In this document: in pieces, positions 20,719-30,937 of the stretch
How the letters are laid out: each line of letters starts with the position of its first letter
How positions within the stretch are numbered: the stretch's first letter is position 1
Origin: Aeromonas jandaei
GTDB lineage: Bacteria; Pseudomonadota; Gammaproteobacteria; Enterobacterales; Aeromonadaceae
DNA: 64,000 nt
NCBI RefSeq assembly: GCF_037890695.1
Contig: NZ_CP149571.1
Span: 4,184,001 to 4,248,000, forward strand
Direction of reading: 5' to 3'
Notes under the pieces: generated by a model
What the model saw: the letters and a program-made list of their open reading frames with translations, nothing else
Told to the model about the DNA's origin: nothing
Databases searched by the model: none
Program-made: the position numbers and the translations under genes

Positions 20719-21558
20719 TCAGCAGGTCGGGCACATGCCCAGAGTGACCCGCTCGTTCTCCCCGTAATCGCGCACCGTGGTTACGCTGCGATAGCCGAGA
20801 TCCTGCAACAGCTGGCGCACCGCCATCCCCTGATCCCAGCCATGTTCCAGCAGCAGCCACCCTTCGCTGTGCAGATGGGCCGGGGCATGGGTCGCGATGT
20901 GGCGGATATCCGCCAATCCCGCTTCGTCCGCCACCAGCGCCGATCGCGGTTCAAAGCGTACATCACCCTGCTCGAGATGGGGATCGGCGCCATCAATATA
21001 GGGGGGATTGGAGACAATCACCGCAAAGCGGGGAGCCTGCTCATCGAGCGGGGCAAACCAGCTGCCATCACGCACCTCGATGGGCAACCCCAGCGCCGCA
21101 CTGTTCTCGCGCGCCAGTGCAGCAGCGTCCGCCATCCTATCCACCGCCCATACATCAAGCTCGGGTCGCTCGGACTTGATGGCCAGCGCGATGGCACCGG
21201 TGCCGGTACCGAGATCCAGCACGGCGCAGGGCCCTTGCGGGATCTTCGCCAGCGCCTGCTCCACCAGCACCTCGGTATCGGGGCGCGGGATCAGGGTCGC
21301 CGGGCTCACTTTCAGCGGCAGCGACCAGAACTCCCGCTCACCAACGAGATGAGCGATGGGCTCGCCGTTGAGACGACGGGCCAGCCACGTCTGCAGGGTG
21401 GCCTGCTGGGCTGCATCCAGCTCGCGCTCGGGCCAGGTCATCAGATAGCTGCGCCGGCAGTCGAGCAGATGACAGAGCAGCACATCGGCATCGGCGCGAG
21501 GGGACTCCCCCTCAGCCAGTACGGTCATGATATGGGCACGAGCCTGCTGGATCTGCAT
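20719..21558 (-). CDS. prmC: Peptide chain release factor N5-glutamine methyltransferase
   Basis: A 279-residue SAM-dependent methylase that modifies the glutamine of the GGQ motif in release factors 1 and 2. An N-terminal helical domain (1-80) is followed by a Rossmann methyltransferase domain with the SAM loop DLGTGTGAIALAI (near 118-130) and the catalytic NPPY motif in VSNPPYIDG. It sits directly after prfA, whose product it methylates, separated by 61 bases. The length matches E. coli PrmC (277 aa). Confidence 0.95.
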   Translation of the reverse strand: MQIQQARAHIMTVLAEGESPRADADVLLCHLLDCRRSYLMTWPERELDAAQQATLQTWLARRLNGEPIAHLVGEREFWSLPLKVSPATLIPRPDTEVLVEQALAKIPQGPCAVLDLGTGTGAIALAIKSERPELDVWAVDRMADAAALARENSAALGLPIEVRDGSWFAPLDEQAPRFAVIVSNPPYIDGADPHLEQGDVRFEPRSALVADEAGLADIRHIATHAPAHLHSEGWLLLEHGWDQGMAVRQLLQDLGYRSVTTVRDYGENERVTLGMCPTC

Positions 21559-21619
21559 CAGTGCTGCTCCATGTTATGGGCACAACACTTAATGCGAACT
21601 TGCCGGTTCCGCATTTGCA

Positions 21620-22708
21620 TCAATTGCTCTCGGCCAGCGAGGCGAGCTGGTCGGCCTGATACTCCTGCACCAGCGGGGTGATAACGCAGTCCAGGTCCCC
21701 TTCCAAAATTTCGGAGAGACGGTACAGGGTCAGGTTGATACGGTGCTCGGAGAGACGGCCCTGCGGATAGTTGTAGGTCCGGATGCGCTCGGAGCGATCA
21801 CCGGAGCCCACCAGATTGCGGCGGGTGCTCTGCTCGGCGGCGCGATGGCGCTCATCCTCAGCCGCCTGCAGGCGGGCAGAGAGTACCGACATCGCCTTGG
21901 CGCGGTTCTTGTGCTGGGAGCGCTCGTCCTGACACTCCACCACCAGCCCGGTCGGCAGGTGGGTGATGCGAATGGCCGAGTCAGTCTTGTTGACGTGCTG
22001 ACCACCGGCACCGGAGGCGCGGAAGGTGTCGATCTTCAGATCGGAGGGGTTGATCTCGATCTGCTCGGCTTCCGGCACTTCCGGCAGCACGGCGACGGTA
22101 CAGGCGGAGGTGTGCACCCGACCCTGAGATTCGGTCTCCGGCACCCGCTGTACCCGGTGACCACCGGATTCAAACTTGAGACGGCCATAGACGCGCTCGC
22201 CGTCGATCTTGGCGATGACCTCCTTGTAACCGCCATATTCCCCGTCGTTGCAGCTGACGATGGAGACGCGCCAGCCCTGACGCTCGGCAAAGCGGGAGTA
22301 CATGCGGAACAGGTCGCCCGCGAAGATGGCCGCTTCGTCACCGCCAGCCCCGGCCCGGATCTCCAGATAGCAGTTGTTGTCATCCTTGGGGTCCTTGGGC
22401 AGCAGCATCACTTGCAGCTCCTGCTCCAGCGCCTCCAGATTGGCCTTGGCGAGCGGCAGCTCCTCCTGCGCCATCTCGCGCAGGTCGGCATCATCCTCTT
22501 CCAGCATCATCTGGGTCGTCTCCAGATCATCCTGCGCCTGACGGAAACGCTGGAAGGCGTGAACGATATCTTCCAGCTGGGCATATTCACGGGTCAGGGC
22601 GCGATAGCGCTCCTGATCCGAAACCACGTCGGGCTCGCCGAGCATGGCCTGAACTTCTTCGTGGCGCTCGATGAGGCCTTCCAGCTTTCTGATCAGTGAC
22701 GGATTCAT
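21620..22708 (-). CDS. prfA: Peptide chain release factor 1
   Basis: A 362-residue class I release factor reading UAA and UAG. The catalytic GGQ is in [16 protein letters not shown], and the tripeptide anticodon is Pro-Glu-Thr in [10 protein letters not shown], a variant of the RF1 P-x-T motif (E. coli has PAT) and not the SPF of RF2. The length is close to E. coli RF1 (360 aa). It lies between hemA and prmC, as in other gammaproteobacteria, and is likely cotranscribed with both. Confidence 0.97.
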   Translation of the reverse strand: MNPSLIRKLEGLIERHEEVQAMLGEPDVVSDQERYRALTREYAQLEDIVHAFQRFRQAQDDLETTQMMLEEDDADLREMAQEELPLAKANLEALEQELQVMLLPKDPKDDNNCYLEIRAGAGGDEAAIFAGDLFRMYSRFAERQGWRVSIVSCNDGEYGGYKEVIAKIDGERVYGRLKFESGGHRVQRVPETESQGRVHTSACTVAVLPEVPEAEQIEINPSDLKIDTFRASGAGGQHVNKTDSAIRITHLPTGLVVECQDERSQHKNRAKAMSVLSARLQAAEDERHRAAEQSTRRNLVGSGDRSERIRTYNYPQGRLSEHRINLTLYRLSEILEGDLDCVITPLVQEYQADQLASLAESN

Positions 22709-22764
22709 AACTCTTGCAATCTCAAATGGAGGACGGGCACCACCAGCATGGTAGCCCCGAAAAA

Positions 22765-24021
22765 TTACTCTTGTGACAACCCCAGTGCCTGCCGCAGACG
22801 GGACAGCGCACTCTCGTCGCCCTGGGAGGCCGCCTGGCGCAGGGCCTGGGTCGGCGCATGGATCAACTTGTTGGTGAGGCGATGGGCCATCGCCTTGAGC
22901 GCCTGCTCGGCACTCTCGCCCTGGGCCAGTGCCAGCAGGGCGCGTTGCAACTCTTCGTCAGCGACCTGCTGGGACTGCTGACGGTAGTCGCGAATGAGAT
23001 CAACCGAGCTCTGGCCGCGATACCAGCCCATGAACTCGTCGCGCTCCTCCTGCACGATCACCTCGGCTTGTGCCGCGGCCCGTTTGCGGGTCTCCAGGTT
23101 CTGCTCGATGATCCCTTGCAGGTCATCCACCGTGTAGAGATAGGCGTCGGAGAGCTCATCCACTTCCGCCTCGATGTCGCGCGGTACGGCGATATCGACC
23201 AGAAACATCGGCTTGAAGCGGCGGGCCTTGAGGGCTCGCTCCACCATCCCCTTGCCGATGATGGGCAGCGGGCTCGCGGTCGAGCTGATGACGATATCCG
23301 CCTCATGCAGATAATCGGGGATCTCTTCGAGCGTCATCACCTGGGCACCAAATTCGGCAGCCAGGGTCTGGGCCCGTTGCAGCGTCCGGTTGGCCACCAT
23401 CATCTGGGTCACGTTTTGTTCGCGCAGATGGCGGGCCACCAGCTCGATGGTTTCGCCAGCACCGACCAAGAGCACCTTGGTCTGGGAGAGATCGGCAAAG
23501 ATACGGCGGCCAAGGCTGACAGCTGCAAAAGCCACCGACACGGCACTCGCGCCAATCTCGGTATCGGTACGCACCCGTTTGGCCACCGAGAAGGATTTCT
23601 GGAACAGCCGCTCAAGCGCCCCCTTCACCGACTCCGCCTGCTGGGCATGGGCGTAGGATTGCTTGATCTGGCCGAGGATCTGCGGCTCTCCCAGCACCAG
23701 CGAGTCGAGCCCGCACGCCACTCGCATCAGGTGGCGCACCGCCTCTTCGTCATGGTGCTGGTAGATGGCGCTGACCAGTTCGGCCGCATCCAGCCCGTGG
23801 AACTGCTGCAGCCAGCGCAGCACCTCGCCCTGCTGTTCACCGGCCAGATTGCAGTAGAGCTCGGTCCGGTTGCAGGTGGAGACGATCACCGCCTCGTTGA
23901 TGCCGGGTTGGTTCACCAGCTCACGCAAGGCGCGATCGATGCAGTCCGGGCCAAAGGCGACCCGCTCCCGCAAGGCGACACTGGCGGTGTTGTGGTTGAT
24001 TCCGAGGGCAAGCAAACTCAT
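22765..24021 (-). CDS. hemA: Glutamyl-tRNA reductase
   Basis: A 418-residue enzyme that reduces Glu-tRNA(Glu) to glutamate-1-semialdehyde, the committed step of the C5 heme pathway. The catalytic Cys50 is in [10 protein letters not shown], the tRNA/NADPH segments include [19 protein letters not shown] and [17 protein letters not shown], and the C-terminal part is the helical dimerisation domain. The length equals E. coli HemA (418 aa). The N terminus carries [10 protein letters not shown], with Leu-rich start and no obvious Lys-Lys degradation signal. It is divergent from lolB across 126 bases. Confidence 0.97.
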   Translation of the reverse strand: MSLLALGINHNTASVALRERVAFGPDCIDRALRELVNQPGINEAVIVSTCNRTELYCNLAGEQQGEVLRWLQQFHGLDAAELVSAIYQHHDEEAVRHLMRVACGLDSLVLGEPQILGQIKQSYAHAQQAESVKGALERLFQKSFSVAKRVRTDTEIGASAVSVAFAAVSLGRRIFADLSQTKVLLVGAGETIELVARHLREQNVTQMMVANRTLQRAQTLAAEFGAQVMTLEEIPDYLHEADIVISSTASPLPIIGKGMVERALKARRFKPMFLVDIAVPRDIEAEVDELSDAYLYTVDDLQGIIEQNLETRKRAAAQAEVIVQEERDEFMGWYRGQSSVDLIRDYRQQSQQVADEELQRALLALAQGESAEQALKAMAHRLTNKLIHAPTQALRQAASQGDESALSRLRQALGLSQE

Positions 24022-24147
24022 GAGTGGGCGACGATCATTTCATACGCTGGGTGCAAAGGCTGCCAATTGTACGAGAAAGGGTAAGTCTTTAAAAGCAATA
24101 CGGCCGCCCCGTATACTGTGGCAAATTCCTCTCTCTGGAGCCTTCTC

Positions 24148-24726
24148 TTGCTGCTACGTATTTTTACCCTCGCCTGCCTGCTGATCCTTGGCGGTTGTGC
24201 CACCACCCAGCCCCAGCGGGCCCAGGTGAACTGGGATCAGGAGCGAACCCGCCTCGAACAGCTCACCCATTGGGAGCTTTCCGGCAAGATGGCCATCATC
24301 ACCCCCCAGCAAAAGGGCAGCGCCCGCCTCAACTGGCAGCAGGATGGCGATGATTATCGGCTCAACCTCACCAGCCTGATCGGCACCAGCATTCTCGAGC
24401 TCTCTCGCAGCAAGGGCGAAATCACCCTGATCGACAGCGAGGGCAAGCGTCACCAGAGCCAGGATGCCGAAGGGCTTGTCTATCAACTCACCGGCTGGAA
24501 CATTCCGGTCGCCGGTCTGCCGGAGTGGATCAAGGGGCTGCCGGGCGAGGCCGACTTCGAGCTCAGCCCCGACAGCAGTCTGGCCCGCGTCCGCGATGGC
24601 CAGTGGCAGATCGTCTATGGCGACTATCGGGATCAGGATGGCTACCGCCTGCCCCACCAGCTGACCATGACCGGTCAGGGCAGCCGCCTCAAGCTTCAGA
24701 TCAACCAATGGACTCTTGCACGCTAA
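24148..24726 (+). CDS. lolB: Outer-membrane lipoprotein receptor LolB
   Basis: A 192-residue lipoprotein that receives lipoproteins from LolA and inserts them in the outer membrane. The start is TTG 24148, with GGAG seven bases upstream; the longer GTG start at 24118 overlaps a likely -10 element (TATACT, 24112-24117) and lacks a binding site. The signal peptide [16 protein letters not shown] ends at the lipobox Cys of LGGC. The mature region contains WELSGKMAI and [11 protein letters not shown], typical of LolB. The last base of its stop codon is the first base of the ispE ATG, so the two are translationally coupled. Confidence 0.92.
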   Translation: MLLRIFTLACLLILGGCATTQPQRAQVNWDQERTRLEQLTHWELSGKMAIITPQQKGSARLNWQQDGDDYRLNLTSLIGTSILELSRSKGEITLIDSEGKRHQSQDAEGLVYQLTGWNIPVAGLPEWIKGLPGEADFELSPDSSLARVRDGQWQIVYGDYRDQDGYRLPHQLTMTGQGSRLKLQINQWTLAR

Positions 24727-25574
24727 TGGCTTCCACACGCTGGCCGGCACCGGCCAAACTCAACCTGTTCCTGCACGTCAATGGCCGTCGTCCGGATGGC
24801 TACCACGAGCTGCAGACCCTGTTCATCTTCCTCAACCACGGTGACTGGCTCGAATTCGAGGTGATTCCAGATAGCGACACCCTCACCCTGAGCCCGGCCA
24901 TTCCCGGCGTACCGGATGAACAGAACCTCATCATCCGTGCTGCCCGCCTGCTGCAGGCAAAGCTGCCGAGCCCGCAGGGAGCCCATATCCGGCTGGAGAA
25001 GGTGCTGCCCATGGGCGGCGGCATCGGCGGCGGCTCATCCGATGCGGCAACCACGTTAGTGGCGCTTAACCACCTCTGGCAGGCAGGTCTTGATGAAGAT
25101 GAACTGGCAGCGCTTGGCGTGCAGCTGGGGGCCGATGTGCCGGTCTTTGTCCGTGGCCGGGCGGCCTTTGCCGAAGGGGTTGGCGAGCGGCTGCAACCGG
25201 TCGAATTGCCCGAGTCATGGTATCTGGTGCTCAAGCCGGATTGCCATGTGGCAACCGCTGTCGTGTTCCAGGATCCGGACCTGCCCAGAGCCACTCCGAA
25301 GATGGCTTTGCACAACCTGATGGAGGGGGAGTGGAAAAACGATTGCGAAGCTCTCGTGAAAAAGCGCCACCCCGAGGTTGCCAATGCGCTCGGCTGGTTG
25401 CTAGAATACGCGCCGTCAAGAATGACGGGCACAGGAGCCTGCGTCTTTGCTAAGTTTGAAGACGAAGTGACTGCTCGGGAAGTGTTGGCCAGAGTGCCGA
25501 AGGGGCTGGATGGGTTTGTCGCCAAGGGCGAGAACATATCACCACTCCTCGCCACTTTGCAACAATTCAAATGA
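24726..25574 (+). CDS. ispE: 4-diphosphocytidyl-2-C-methyl-D-erythritol kinase
   Basis: A 282-residue GHMP kinase that phosphorylates CDP-ME in the non-mevalonate isoprenoid pathway. The N-terminal [23 protein letters not shown] and the ATP loop [14 protein letters not shown] are both intact, and the third motif is seen as [12 protein letters not shown]. The start overlaps the lolB stop by one base. The stop codon ends one base before a tRNA-Gln gene, so the 3' end of the mRNA must be trimmed by tRNA processing if the two are cotranscribed. The order lolB-ispE-prs is conserved. Confidence 0.96.
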   Translation: MASTRWPAPAKLNLFLHVNGRRPDGYHELQTLFIFLNHGDWLEFEVIPDSDTLTLSPAIPGVPDEQNLIIRAARLLQAKLPSPQGAHIRLEKVLPMGGGIGGGSSDAATTLVALNHLWQAGLDEDELAALGVQLGADVPVFVRGRAAFAEGVGERLQPVELPESWYLVLKPDCHVATAVVFQDPDLPRATPKMALHNLMEGEWKNDCEALVKKRHPEVANALGWLLEYAPSRMTGTGACVFAKFEDEVTAREVLARVPKGLDGFVAKGENISPLLATLQQFK

Positions 25575-25575
25575 T

Positions 25576-25650
25576 TGGGGTATCGCCAAGCGGTAAGGCA
25601 GCGGGTTTTGATCTCGCCATCCCTAGGTTCGAATCCTAGTACCCCAGCCA
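25576..25650 (+). tRNA. tRNA-Gln (anticodon TTG)
   Basis: A 75-base cloverleaf with encoded CCA; anticodon TTG at 25608-25610, anticodon stem GCGGG/CTCGC. It starts one base after the ispE stop codon. Its acceptor stem has T-A where the four Gln copies near 38 kb have C-G, a covarying pair, so it is a distinct isodecoder. Confidence 0.96.
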
Positions 25651-25761
25651 ATTTGATCTGATGGCAGTGACGCGGGCGATGTCGTGCTCGCCCACGTCGC
25701 AGGGCTCACCCCCATTTCTGCCATCCCGATGCAGCTAATCCCTTGCTCGTTGTCTGGCTAA

Positions 25762-25781
25762 ATCGTTTGCCCCAAAACGAT
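25762..25781 (+). promoter_or_regulatory. Inverted repeat in the prs leader, possible PurR-like site
   Basis: ATCGTTT and AAACGAT form an inverted repeat in the 187-base leader of prs. The half sites resemble part of the PurR operator core (CGTTTGC), and PurR controls prs in E. coli, but the match is poor and it could instead be an RNA hairpin. Confidence 0.3.
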
Positions 25782-25837
25782 AAGGGTCTGATTTCAGACT
25801 CCCCCACATACTGGATGCAACCCCGAGGTTTCAAACC

Positions 25838-26785
25838 GTGCCTGACATGAAGCTGTTTGCTGGTAACGCAACGCCGGAACTAGCCCAGAAGATCGCAGAT
25901 CGCCTGTTTATCAAACTCGGCAATGCTGCCGTAGGTCGCTTTAGCGACGGCGAGATCAGCGTACAGATCAACGAGAATGTACGTGGTGGCGATATCTTCA
26001 TCATTCAATCCACCTGTGCCCCGACTAACGACAATTTGATGGAATTGATCGTCATGGTGGATGCACTGCGTCGTGCTTCAGCTGGCCGTATCACTGCCGT
26101 AATCCCCTATTTTGGTTATGCCCGTCAGGACCGTCGCGTCCGCTCCGCCCGTGTGCCCATCACCGCCAAGGTTGTCGCTGACTTCCTCTCCAGCGTGGGT
26201 GTGGATCGCGTGCTGACCGTTGACCTGCATGCCGAGCAAATCCAGGGCTTCTTCGACGTTCCGGTAGACAACGTATTCGGTAGCCCGGTGCTGCTCGAAG
26301 ACATGAAGTCCAAGAACCTCGAGTCCCCTGTCGTCGTATCGCCGGACATCGGCGGCGTAGTGCGCGCCCGCGCCATCGCCAAGCTGCTGGACGATACCGA
26401 CATCGCCATCATCGACAAGCGTCGTCCTCGCCCGAACGTCTCCCAGGTCATGCACCTGATCGGTGACGTTGCCGGCCGCGACTGCATCATCGTTGACGAC
26501 ATGATCGATACCGGCGGCACTCTGTGCAAAGCTGCAGAAGCCCTGAAAGAGCGCGGTGCCAAGCGTGTATTCGCCTACGCTACCCACCCTGTCTTCTCCG
26601 GTTCTGCAGTCGAGAACATCAAGAACTCCGTGATCGACGAACTGATCATCACTGACTCCATCCCGCTCACCGCGGAGATGAAGGCAGTTGGCAAAGTCAA
26701 ACAGCTGACCCTCTCGACTGTTCTGGCCGAAGCCATTCGTCGCATCAGCAACGAAGAGTCCATCTCTGCCATGTTTGAGCATTGA
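25838..26785 (+). CDS. prs: Ribose-phosphate pyrophosphokinase
   Basis: A 315-residue PRPP synthetase, supplying PRPP for purine, pyrimidine, histidine, tryptophan and NAD synthesis. The start is GTG 25838, matching the GTG used in E. coli and the same N terminus [16 protein letters not shown]. Intact motifs are [18 protein letters not shown], the ATP-binding [10 protein letters not shown], and the PRPP loop [10 protein letters not shown]. The protein is the same length as the E. coli enzyme. It has its own 187-base leader after the tRNA and a strong terminator. Confidence 0.98.
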   Translation: MPDMKLFAGNATPELAQKIADRLFIKLGNAAVGRFSDGEISVQINENVRGGDIFIIQSTCAPTNDNLMELIVMVDALRRASAGRITAVIPYFGYARQDRRVRSARVPITAKVVADFLSSVGVDRVLTVDLHAEQIQGFFDVPVDNVFGSPVLLEDMKSKNLESPVVVSPDIGGVVRARAIAKLLDDTDIAIIDKRRPRPNVSQVMHLIGDVAGRDCIIVDDMIDTGGTLCKAAEALKERGAKRVFAYATHPVFSGSAVENIKNSVIDELIITDSIPLTAEMKAVGKVKQLTLSTVLAEAIRRISNEESISAMFEH

Positions 26786-26800
26786 TAGATTCAGCAATAA

Positions 26801-26833
26801 CGAAAACCGCCATCAGGCGGTTTTCGTCTTTCT
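26801..26833 (+). terminator. Intrinsic terminator after prs
   Basis: An 11-bp stem (CGAAAACCGCC/GGCGGTTTTCG) with loop ATCA is followed by TCTTTCT. Confidence 0.88.
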
Positions 26834-26886
26834 AGACCCCGGCTATATGTACGACCCTGCCTGTGGCAGGTGTTAAGGATTTACCC

Positions 26887-28875
26887 ATGAATGGCTTGCG
26901 CCCCCTCCTGCTTGCGACCCTGACCTCCGCCCTCTTCGCCTGTCAGCCTGCCAAAGAAAATCAGCCCTTCGTGCTGACGCTGGCTCACATGAACGATACC
27001 CACTCCCAGTTTGACCCGGCCAACGCCGAGCTGAAGGGGCATATCTTTGCCAAGGAGGGAGAGACCGATACCCTCTACACCCGTTTTGGCGGCTACCCGC
27101 GGCTGCTGACCATGGCCAAGGCCTATCAGGCCGATGCGCTGGCCCAGAACCACGCCATGCTGCTGCTGCACGGCGGCGATGCCTGGCAGGGCAGCGGCTA
27201 CTTCAAGCTCAACGAGGGGATGGCCAACGCCGAGCTACTCAACCAGTTCGGCCTCGATGCCATGGCCCTTGGCAACCACGAATTCGATCTCGACAACCAG
27301 AAGCTGGCCCGCTTCATCAAGGGGGTCAACTTCCCGGTTCTGGCCGCCAACCTCGATACCAAGGCCGATCCCGCTCTCAGCAAGGTGGCCAATCTCAAGC
27401 CTTTCACTGTCTACGCCTTTGACGGCAACCAGAAGAGCCCGGTCACCGACATCAACAACCTGCCGCAAGGCAAACAGCTGGTCGCTGTCATCGGTCTGGT
27501 ACTGGAAGATATGGGCAACATTGCGCCCAACGTCGGCAAGCTGCGCTTTGCCAAAGAGGTTGAATCTGCCCAGGCCACGGTGGATATGCTGCAAGCCAAG
27601 GGGATCCACCAGATCGTGGCGCTCACCCACATCGGCAACGAGCGGGATCTGGCGCTGGCCGCCAAGGTAAACGGCATTGATGCCATCGTCGGTGGTCACT
27701 CCCACAGCCTGCTCGGTGATTTTCGCAATATCGGCTGGGGCAACACCGGCGAATACGCCAAGCTGGTGACCAACCCGGACGGCATCGGCAAGACCTGCGT
27801 GGTGCAGGCTGGCTCCTACGCCCAGGCCATTGGTCTGGCTCAGGTAAGCTTTGATGGTCAGGGTCATGTGACCGACTGTCAGGGCCACAACAGCCTGCTG
27901 GCCAGCCGCGACTTTTTCTCCGATGCGGCGCGCAAGCAGCCCCTCGACGAGAACCGCAGCAAGGAGGCGAGCCAGTTCGTCGACAACCAGCCCAATCTGG
28001 TTACCGTGGATGAAGATCCCCGCCTGCGCGGCATCATCGACAGCCACTACAAGCCGGCGCTGGAGAAGGCCTATGGCCCGGTGATCGGCACCATTCCCGA
28101 GCAGTTGCAAAATGCCCGTCGCCCCGGCGACAACGGCAGCGACAACCACGGCTCCGACGTGGCACCGCTGGTTGCCGAAGGGGAGTTCTACTGGGCCAAT
28201 ACCCCGGCTGTTCAGGCCCTGACTGGTGGTCCGGTCGACTTCGCACTGGTAGCTGTGGGTGGCGTGCGCGCCGAGCTGCCGGCCGGCGAGTGGCGCGAGG
28301 GGGACAGCTCCCTCACCCTGCTGCCGTTCAAGAACCAGCTCGCGGTGCTGACCCTGACCGGTGCCGAGGTGCGTGCTCTTCTGACCGAAACCATCACCGC
28401 CACCCTGCCCGCCAGCGCCCATGCCGGCAAGTTCCCCTATGGTGGCCACCTGCGCTACACCTTCCAGGAGACCAGCGCAGGCAAGGCAGGCTCTCTGACC
28501 CAGTTGCAGCACAAGACGGCGAACGGCGAGTGGCAGGATCTGGTGGATAGTCAGCGCTATCGCGTGGTGATGAACGCCTACAGCGCCAACGGCAACGACG
28601 GCTGGCAGGCACTGGCCAATGCCCAGCGTCAGAAGAGCGAGCGGGTCGACATCGCCAGCGTCAACGGCAAGCTGACCGCCTTCCCGGTGCTCAAAGTGGC
28701 ACAAAATGGCGAGCTGCTCGGCGCCGTCTACGCCCCGGGCAAATCCCTCGACTGCAAGGCCGCCGGGGTCGATTGCGGCACCGATGCTGCCTCCTTCGTG
28801 GAGTATGTGCGCGATGCCCGCCCCACCCTGACCGCGCTGGATGAGGAAACTGTCACCCTGCTACGCGCCAAATAA
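26887..28875 (+). CDS. 5'-nucleotidase/UDP-sugar hydrolase family lipoprotein
   Basis: A 662-residue metallophosphoesterase with a C-terminal 5'-nucleotidase domain. Residues 1-17 form a lipoprotein signal (TLTSALFAC). The metal-site motifs are seen in order: HMNDTHSQF, LHGGDAWQGSGYF, ALGNHEFD, ALTHIGNERD and GGHSHSLLG; the C-terminal domain has FALVAVGGVRAEL and the substrate-stacking region NAYSANGNDGW. It should act in the periplasm or cell surface on nucleotides. It is longer than UshA (550 aa) and closer in style to NAD nucleotidases (NadN). ATG 26887 has AAGGA upstream; the in-frame GTG 26863 does not. Confidence 0.85.
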   Translation: MNGLRPLLLATLTSALFACQPAKENQPFVLTLAHMNDTHSQFDPANAELKGHIFAKEGETDTLYTRFGGYPRLLTMAKAYQADALAQNHAMLLLHGGDAWQGSGYFKLNEGMANAELLNQFGLDAMALGNHEFDLDNQKLARFIKGVNFPVLAANLDTKADPALSKVANLKPFTVYAFDGNQKSPVTDINNLPQGKQLVAVIGLVLEDMGNIAPNVGKLRFAKEVESAQATVDMLQAKGIHQIVALTHIGNERDLALAAKVNGIDAIVGGHSHSLLGDFRNIGWGNTGEYAKLVTNPDGIGKTCVVQAGSYAQAIGLAQVSFDGQGHVTDCQGHNSLLASRDFFSDAARKQPLDENRSKEASQFVDNQPNLVTVDEDPRLRGIIDSHYKPALEKAYGPVIGTIPEQLQNARRPGDNGSDNHGSDVAPLVAEGEFYWANTPAVQALTGGPVDFALVAVGGVRAELPAGEWREGDSSLTLLPFKNQLAVLTLTGAEVRALLTETITATLPASAHAGKFPYGGHLRYTFQETSAGKAGSLTQLQHKTANGEWQDLVDSQRYRVVMNAYSANGNDGWQALANAQRQKSERVDIASVNGKLTAFPVLKVAQNGELLGAVYAPGKSLDCKAAGVDCGTDAASFVEYVRDARPTLTALDEETVTLLRAK

Positions 28876-28900
28876 CCGGGTCATCAGCAAATCGACAGAG

Positions 28901-28926
28901 AACGGGCCTCTCGCAAGAGGTCCGTT
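28901..28926 (+). terminator. Probable terminator after the nucleotidase gene
   Basis: An 11-bp stem with one central mismatch (AACGGGCCTCT/AGAGGTCCGTT) and loop CGCA, with only a short T-rich tail. Confidence 0.55.
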
Positions 28927-29068
28927 TGTCATCCATTGGCCGCCAAAATCGCTCAAATCCCGCCATAACATGCGCATTGGTTGAGTGATCGCCACTCGGC
29001 GGCTAGAATATTGCGTCCTATTGCCCTGGGTAGTGTGCCCACGGCAGCTGCGAGTGAAGACATCAAGC

Positions 29069-29659
29069 GTGACAAGCCAAATCAAACTGATCGTCGGACT
29101 GGGCAATCCCGGCCCGGAATATGCCAAAACCCGCCACAATGCGGGCGCCTGGTATGTGGAGCAACTGGCCCGCTGGCACAATGTCAGCCTGCGCGAAGAG
29201 CCCAAGTTCTTCGGCCACACTGCCCGCATTCTGGTTGATGGGCAGGATGTGCGACTGCTCATCCCGAACACCTACATGAACCTCTCCGGCAAGGCGGTCG
29301 CCGCTCTGGCACGTTTTTATCAGATTGAGCCGGAAGCGATTCTGGTGGCCCATGATGAACTGGATCTGCCCCCGGGCATCGCCAAGTTCAAGCAGGGCGG
29401 TGGTCACGGCGGCCATAACGGCCTCAAGGACATCATCGCCAAGATGGGCAACAACAATAACTTCTTCCGGCTGCGCCTCGGGATCGGCCATCCCGGAGCC
29501 AAGGAGCTGGTCGCCGGCTTCGTGCTGACCAAGGCGCCCAGCAGTGAACAGAACCTGATCGATGCCGCACTGGACGAGTCCCTGCGTGCTACCGACATCC
29601 TGTTCAAACAAGATATGACCAAGGCCATGAACCGGCTGCACAGCTTCAAGGCCGAATAA
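29069..29659 (+). CDS. pth: Peptidyl-tRNA hydrolase
   Basis: A 196-residue enzyme that releases peptides from peptidyl-tRNA dropped from the ribosome. The N terminus [22 protein letters not shown] contains the catalytic His, and [20 protein letters not shown] and [13 protein letters not shown] are conserved. The start is GTG 29069, which aligns with E. coli Pth; the longer frame from 28985 encodes atypical sequence. The ribosome binding site is weak. It is followed by ychF after 61 bases, the usual pair. Confidence 0.95.
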   Translation: MTSQIKLIVGLGNPGPEYAKTRHNAGAWYVEQLARWHNVSLREEPKFFGHTARILVDGQDVRLLIPNTYMNLSGKAVAALARFYQIEPEAILVAHDELDLPPGIAKFKQGGGHGGHNGLKDIIAKMGNNNNFFRLRLGIGHPGAKELVAGFVLTKAPSSEQNLIDAALDESLRATDILFKQDMTKAMNRLHSFKAE

Positions 29660-29720
29660 AGCATGACACGGGCCGCCTGCGGGCGAGCCTCACAGCATCC
29701 ATCAAGTAAGGTAACAATCC

Positions 29721-30812
29721 ATGGGTTTTAAATGCGGTATCGTGGGCCTGCCCAATGTAGGCAAATCCACCCTGTTCAACGCGCTGACCAAGGCCGGTAT
29801 CGAAGCCGCCAACTTCCCGTTCTGCACCATCGAACCGAACACCGGTGTAGTACCGATGCCGGATCCGCGCCTCGATCAGCTGGCTGCCATCATCAATCCG
29901 CAGCGCGTTGTGCCTACCACCATGGAATTCGTCGACATCGCCGGTCTGGTAGCCGGAGCCTCCAAGGGTGAAGGTCTGGGCAACCAGTTCCTGGCCAACA
30001 TCCGTGAAACCGAAGCGATCGGCCACGTTGTGCGCTGCTTCGACGATGAAAACATCATCCACGTTGCCGGCAAGGTCTCCCCTGCCGACGACATCGAAGT
30101 GATCAACACCGAGCTGGCCCTGTCGGATCTGGACGCCTGCGAGCGCGCCATTCACCGCCAGTCCAAGCGCGCCAAAGGCGGCGACAAGGATGCCAAGCTG
30201 GAAGTCGAAACCCTGGAGAAGATCAAGGTCGCGCTGGAAAATGGCCAGATGATCCGCGGCATGAAGCTGGACAAGGAAGAGCTGGCCGCTGTCAGCCACC
30301 TCAACTTCCTGACCCTCAAGCCCACCATGTACATCGCCAACGTGGCGGAAGATGGTTTCGAGAACAACCCCTATCTGGACAAGGTGCGCGAGATCGCTGC
30401 TGCCGAGAACGCAGTTGTCGTGGTCGTCTGCTGCGCCATCGAAGCTGACATCGCCGAGCTGGACGACGAAGATCGCGCCGAGTTCATGGCCGACCTTGGC
30501 ATCGAAGAGCCGGGTCTGAACCGTGTTATCCGCTCCGGCTACCAGCTGCTGAACCTGCAGACCTACTTCACCGCTGGCGTGAAAGAGGTGCGTGCATGGA
30601 CCATTCCGGTCGGCGCCACTGCCCCGCAAGCGGCTGGCAAGATCCACACCGACTTCGAGAAGGGCTTTATCCGTGCCCAGACCATCGCCTTTGAAGACTT
30701 CATCACCTACAAGGGTGAGCAGGGCGCCAAAGAAGCGGGCAAGATGCGCGCCGAAGGCAAGGACTACATCGTCAAAGATGGCGATATCATGAACTTCCTG
30801 TTCAACGTCTAA
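29721..30812 (+). CDS. ychF: Redox-responsive ATPase YchF (OLA1 family)
   Basis: A 363-residue Obg-family P-loop protein that binds ATP in preference to GTP and associates with ribosomes; it dampens the oxidative stress response in E. coli. The P-loop is [15 protein letters not shown] at residues 8-22, the G3 region is [22 protein letters not shown], and the ATP-specifying NVAEDG replaces the GTPase NKxD. The C-terminal TGS domain ends in the invariant [16 protein letters not shown] precedes ATG 29721. Confidence 0.97.
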   Translation: MGFKCGIVGLPNVGKSTLFNALTKAGIEAANFPFCTIEPNTGVVPMPDPRLDQLAAIINPQRVVPTTMEFVDIAGLVAGASKGEGLGNQFLANIRETEAIGHVVRCFDDENIIHVAGKVSPADDIEVINTELALSDLDACERAIHRQSKRAKGGDKDAKLEVETLEKIKVALENGQMIRGMKLDKEELAAVSHLNFLTLKPTMYIANVAEDGFENNPYLDKVREIAAAENAVVVVVCCAIEADIAELDDEDRAEFMADLGIEEPGLNRVIRSGYQLLNLQTYFTAGVKEVRAWTIPVGATAPQAAGKIHTDFEKGFIRAQTIAFEDFITYKGEQGAKEAGKMRAEGKDYIVKDGDIMNFLFNV

Positions 30813-30847
30813 TCCTGCGCTGGCCGCAGTTTGCGGCCCGGGAAAAC

Positions 30848-30881
30848 AAAGCCCATCCGGCAACGGATGGGCTTTTTCTTT
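30848..30881 (+). terminator. Intrinsic terminator after ychF
   Basis: A 12-bp stem (AAAGCCCATCCG/CGGATGGGCTTT) with loop GCAA runs into TTCTTTT. Confidence 0.93.
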
Positions 30882-30937
30882 TGCGCATTGCAACGCGGCC
30901 TTGCCACTTTCACCAGGCCGTAGCTCAGAGCCGATTG

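Noticed and set aside
27235..28704. A 489-codon open frame on the minus strand
   Set aside because: Antisense to the 5'-nucleotidase gene, without recognisable motifs.
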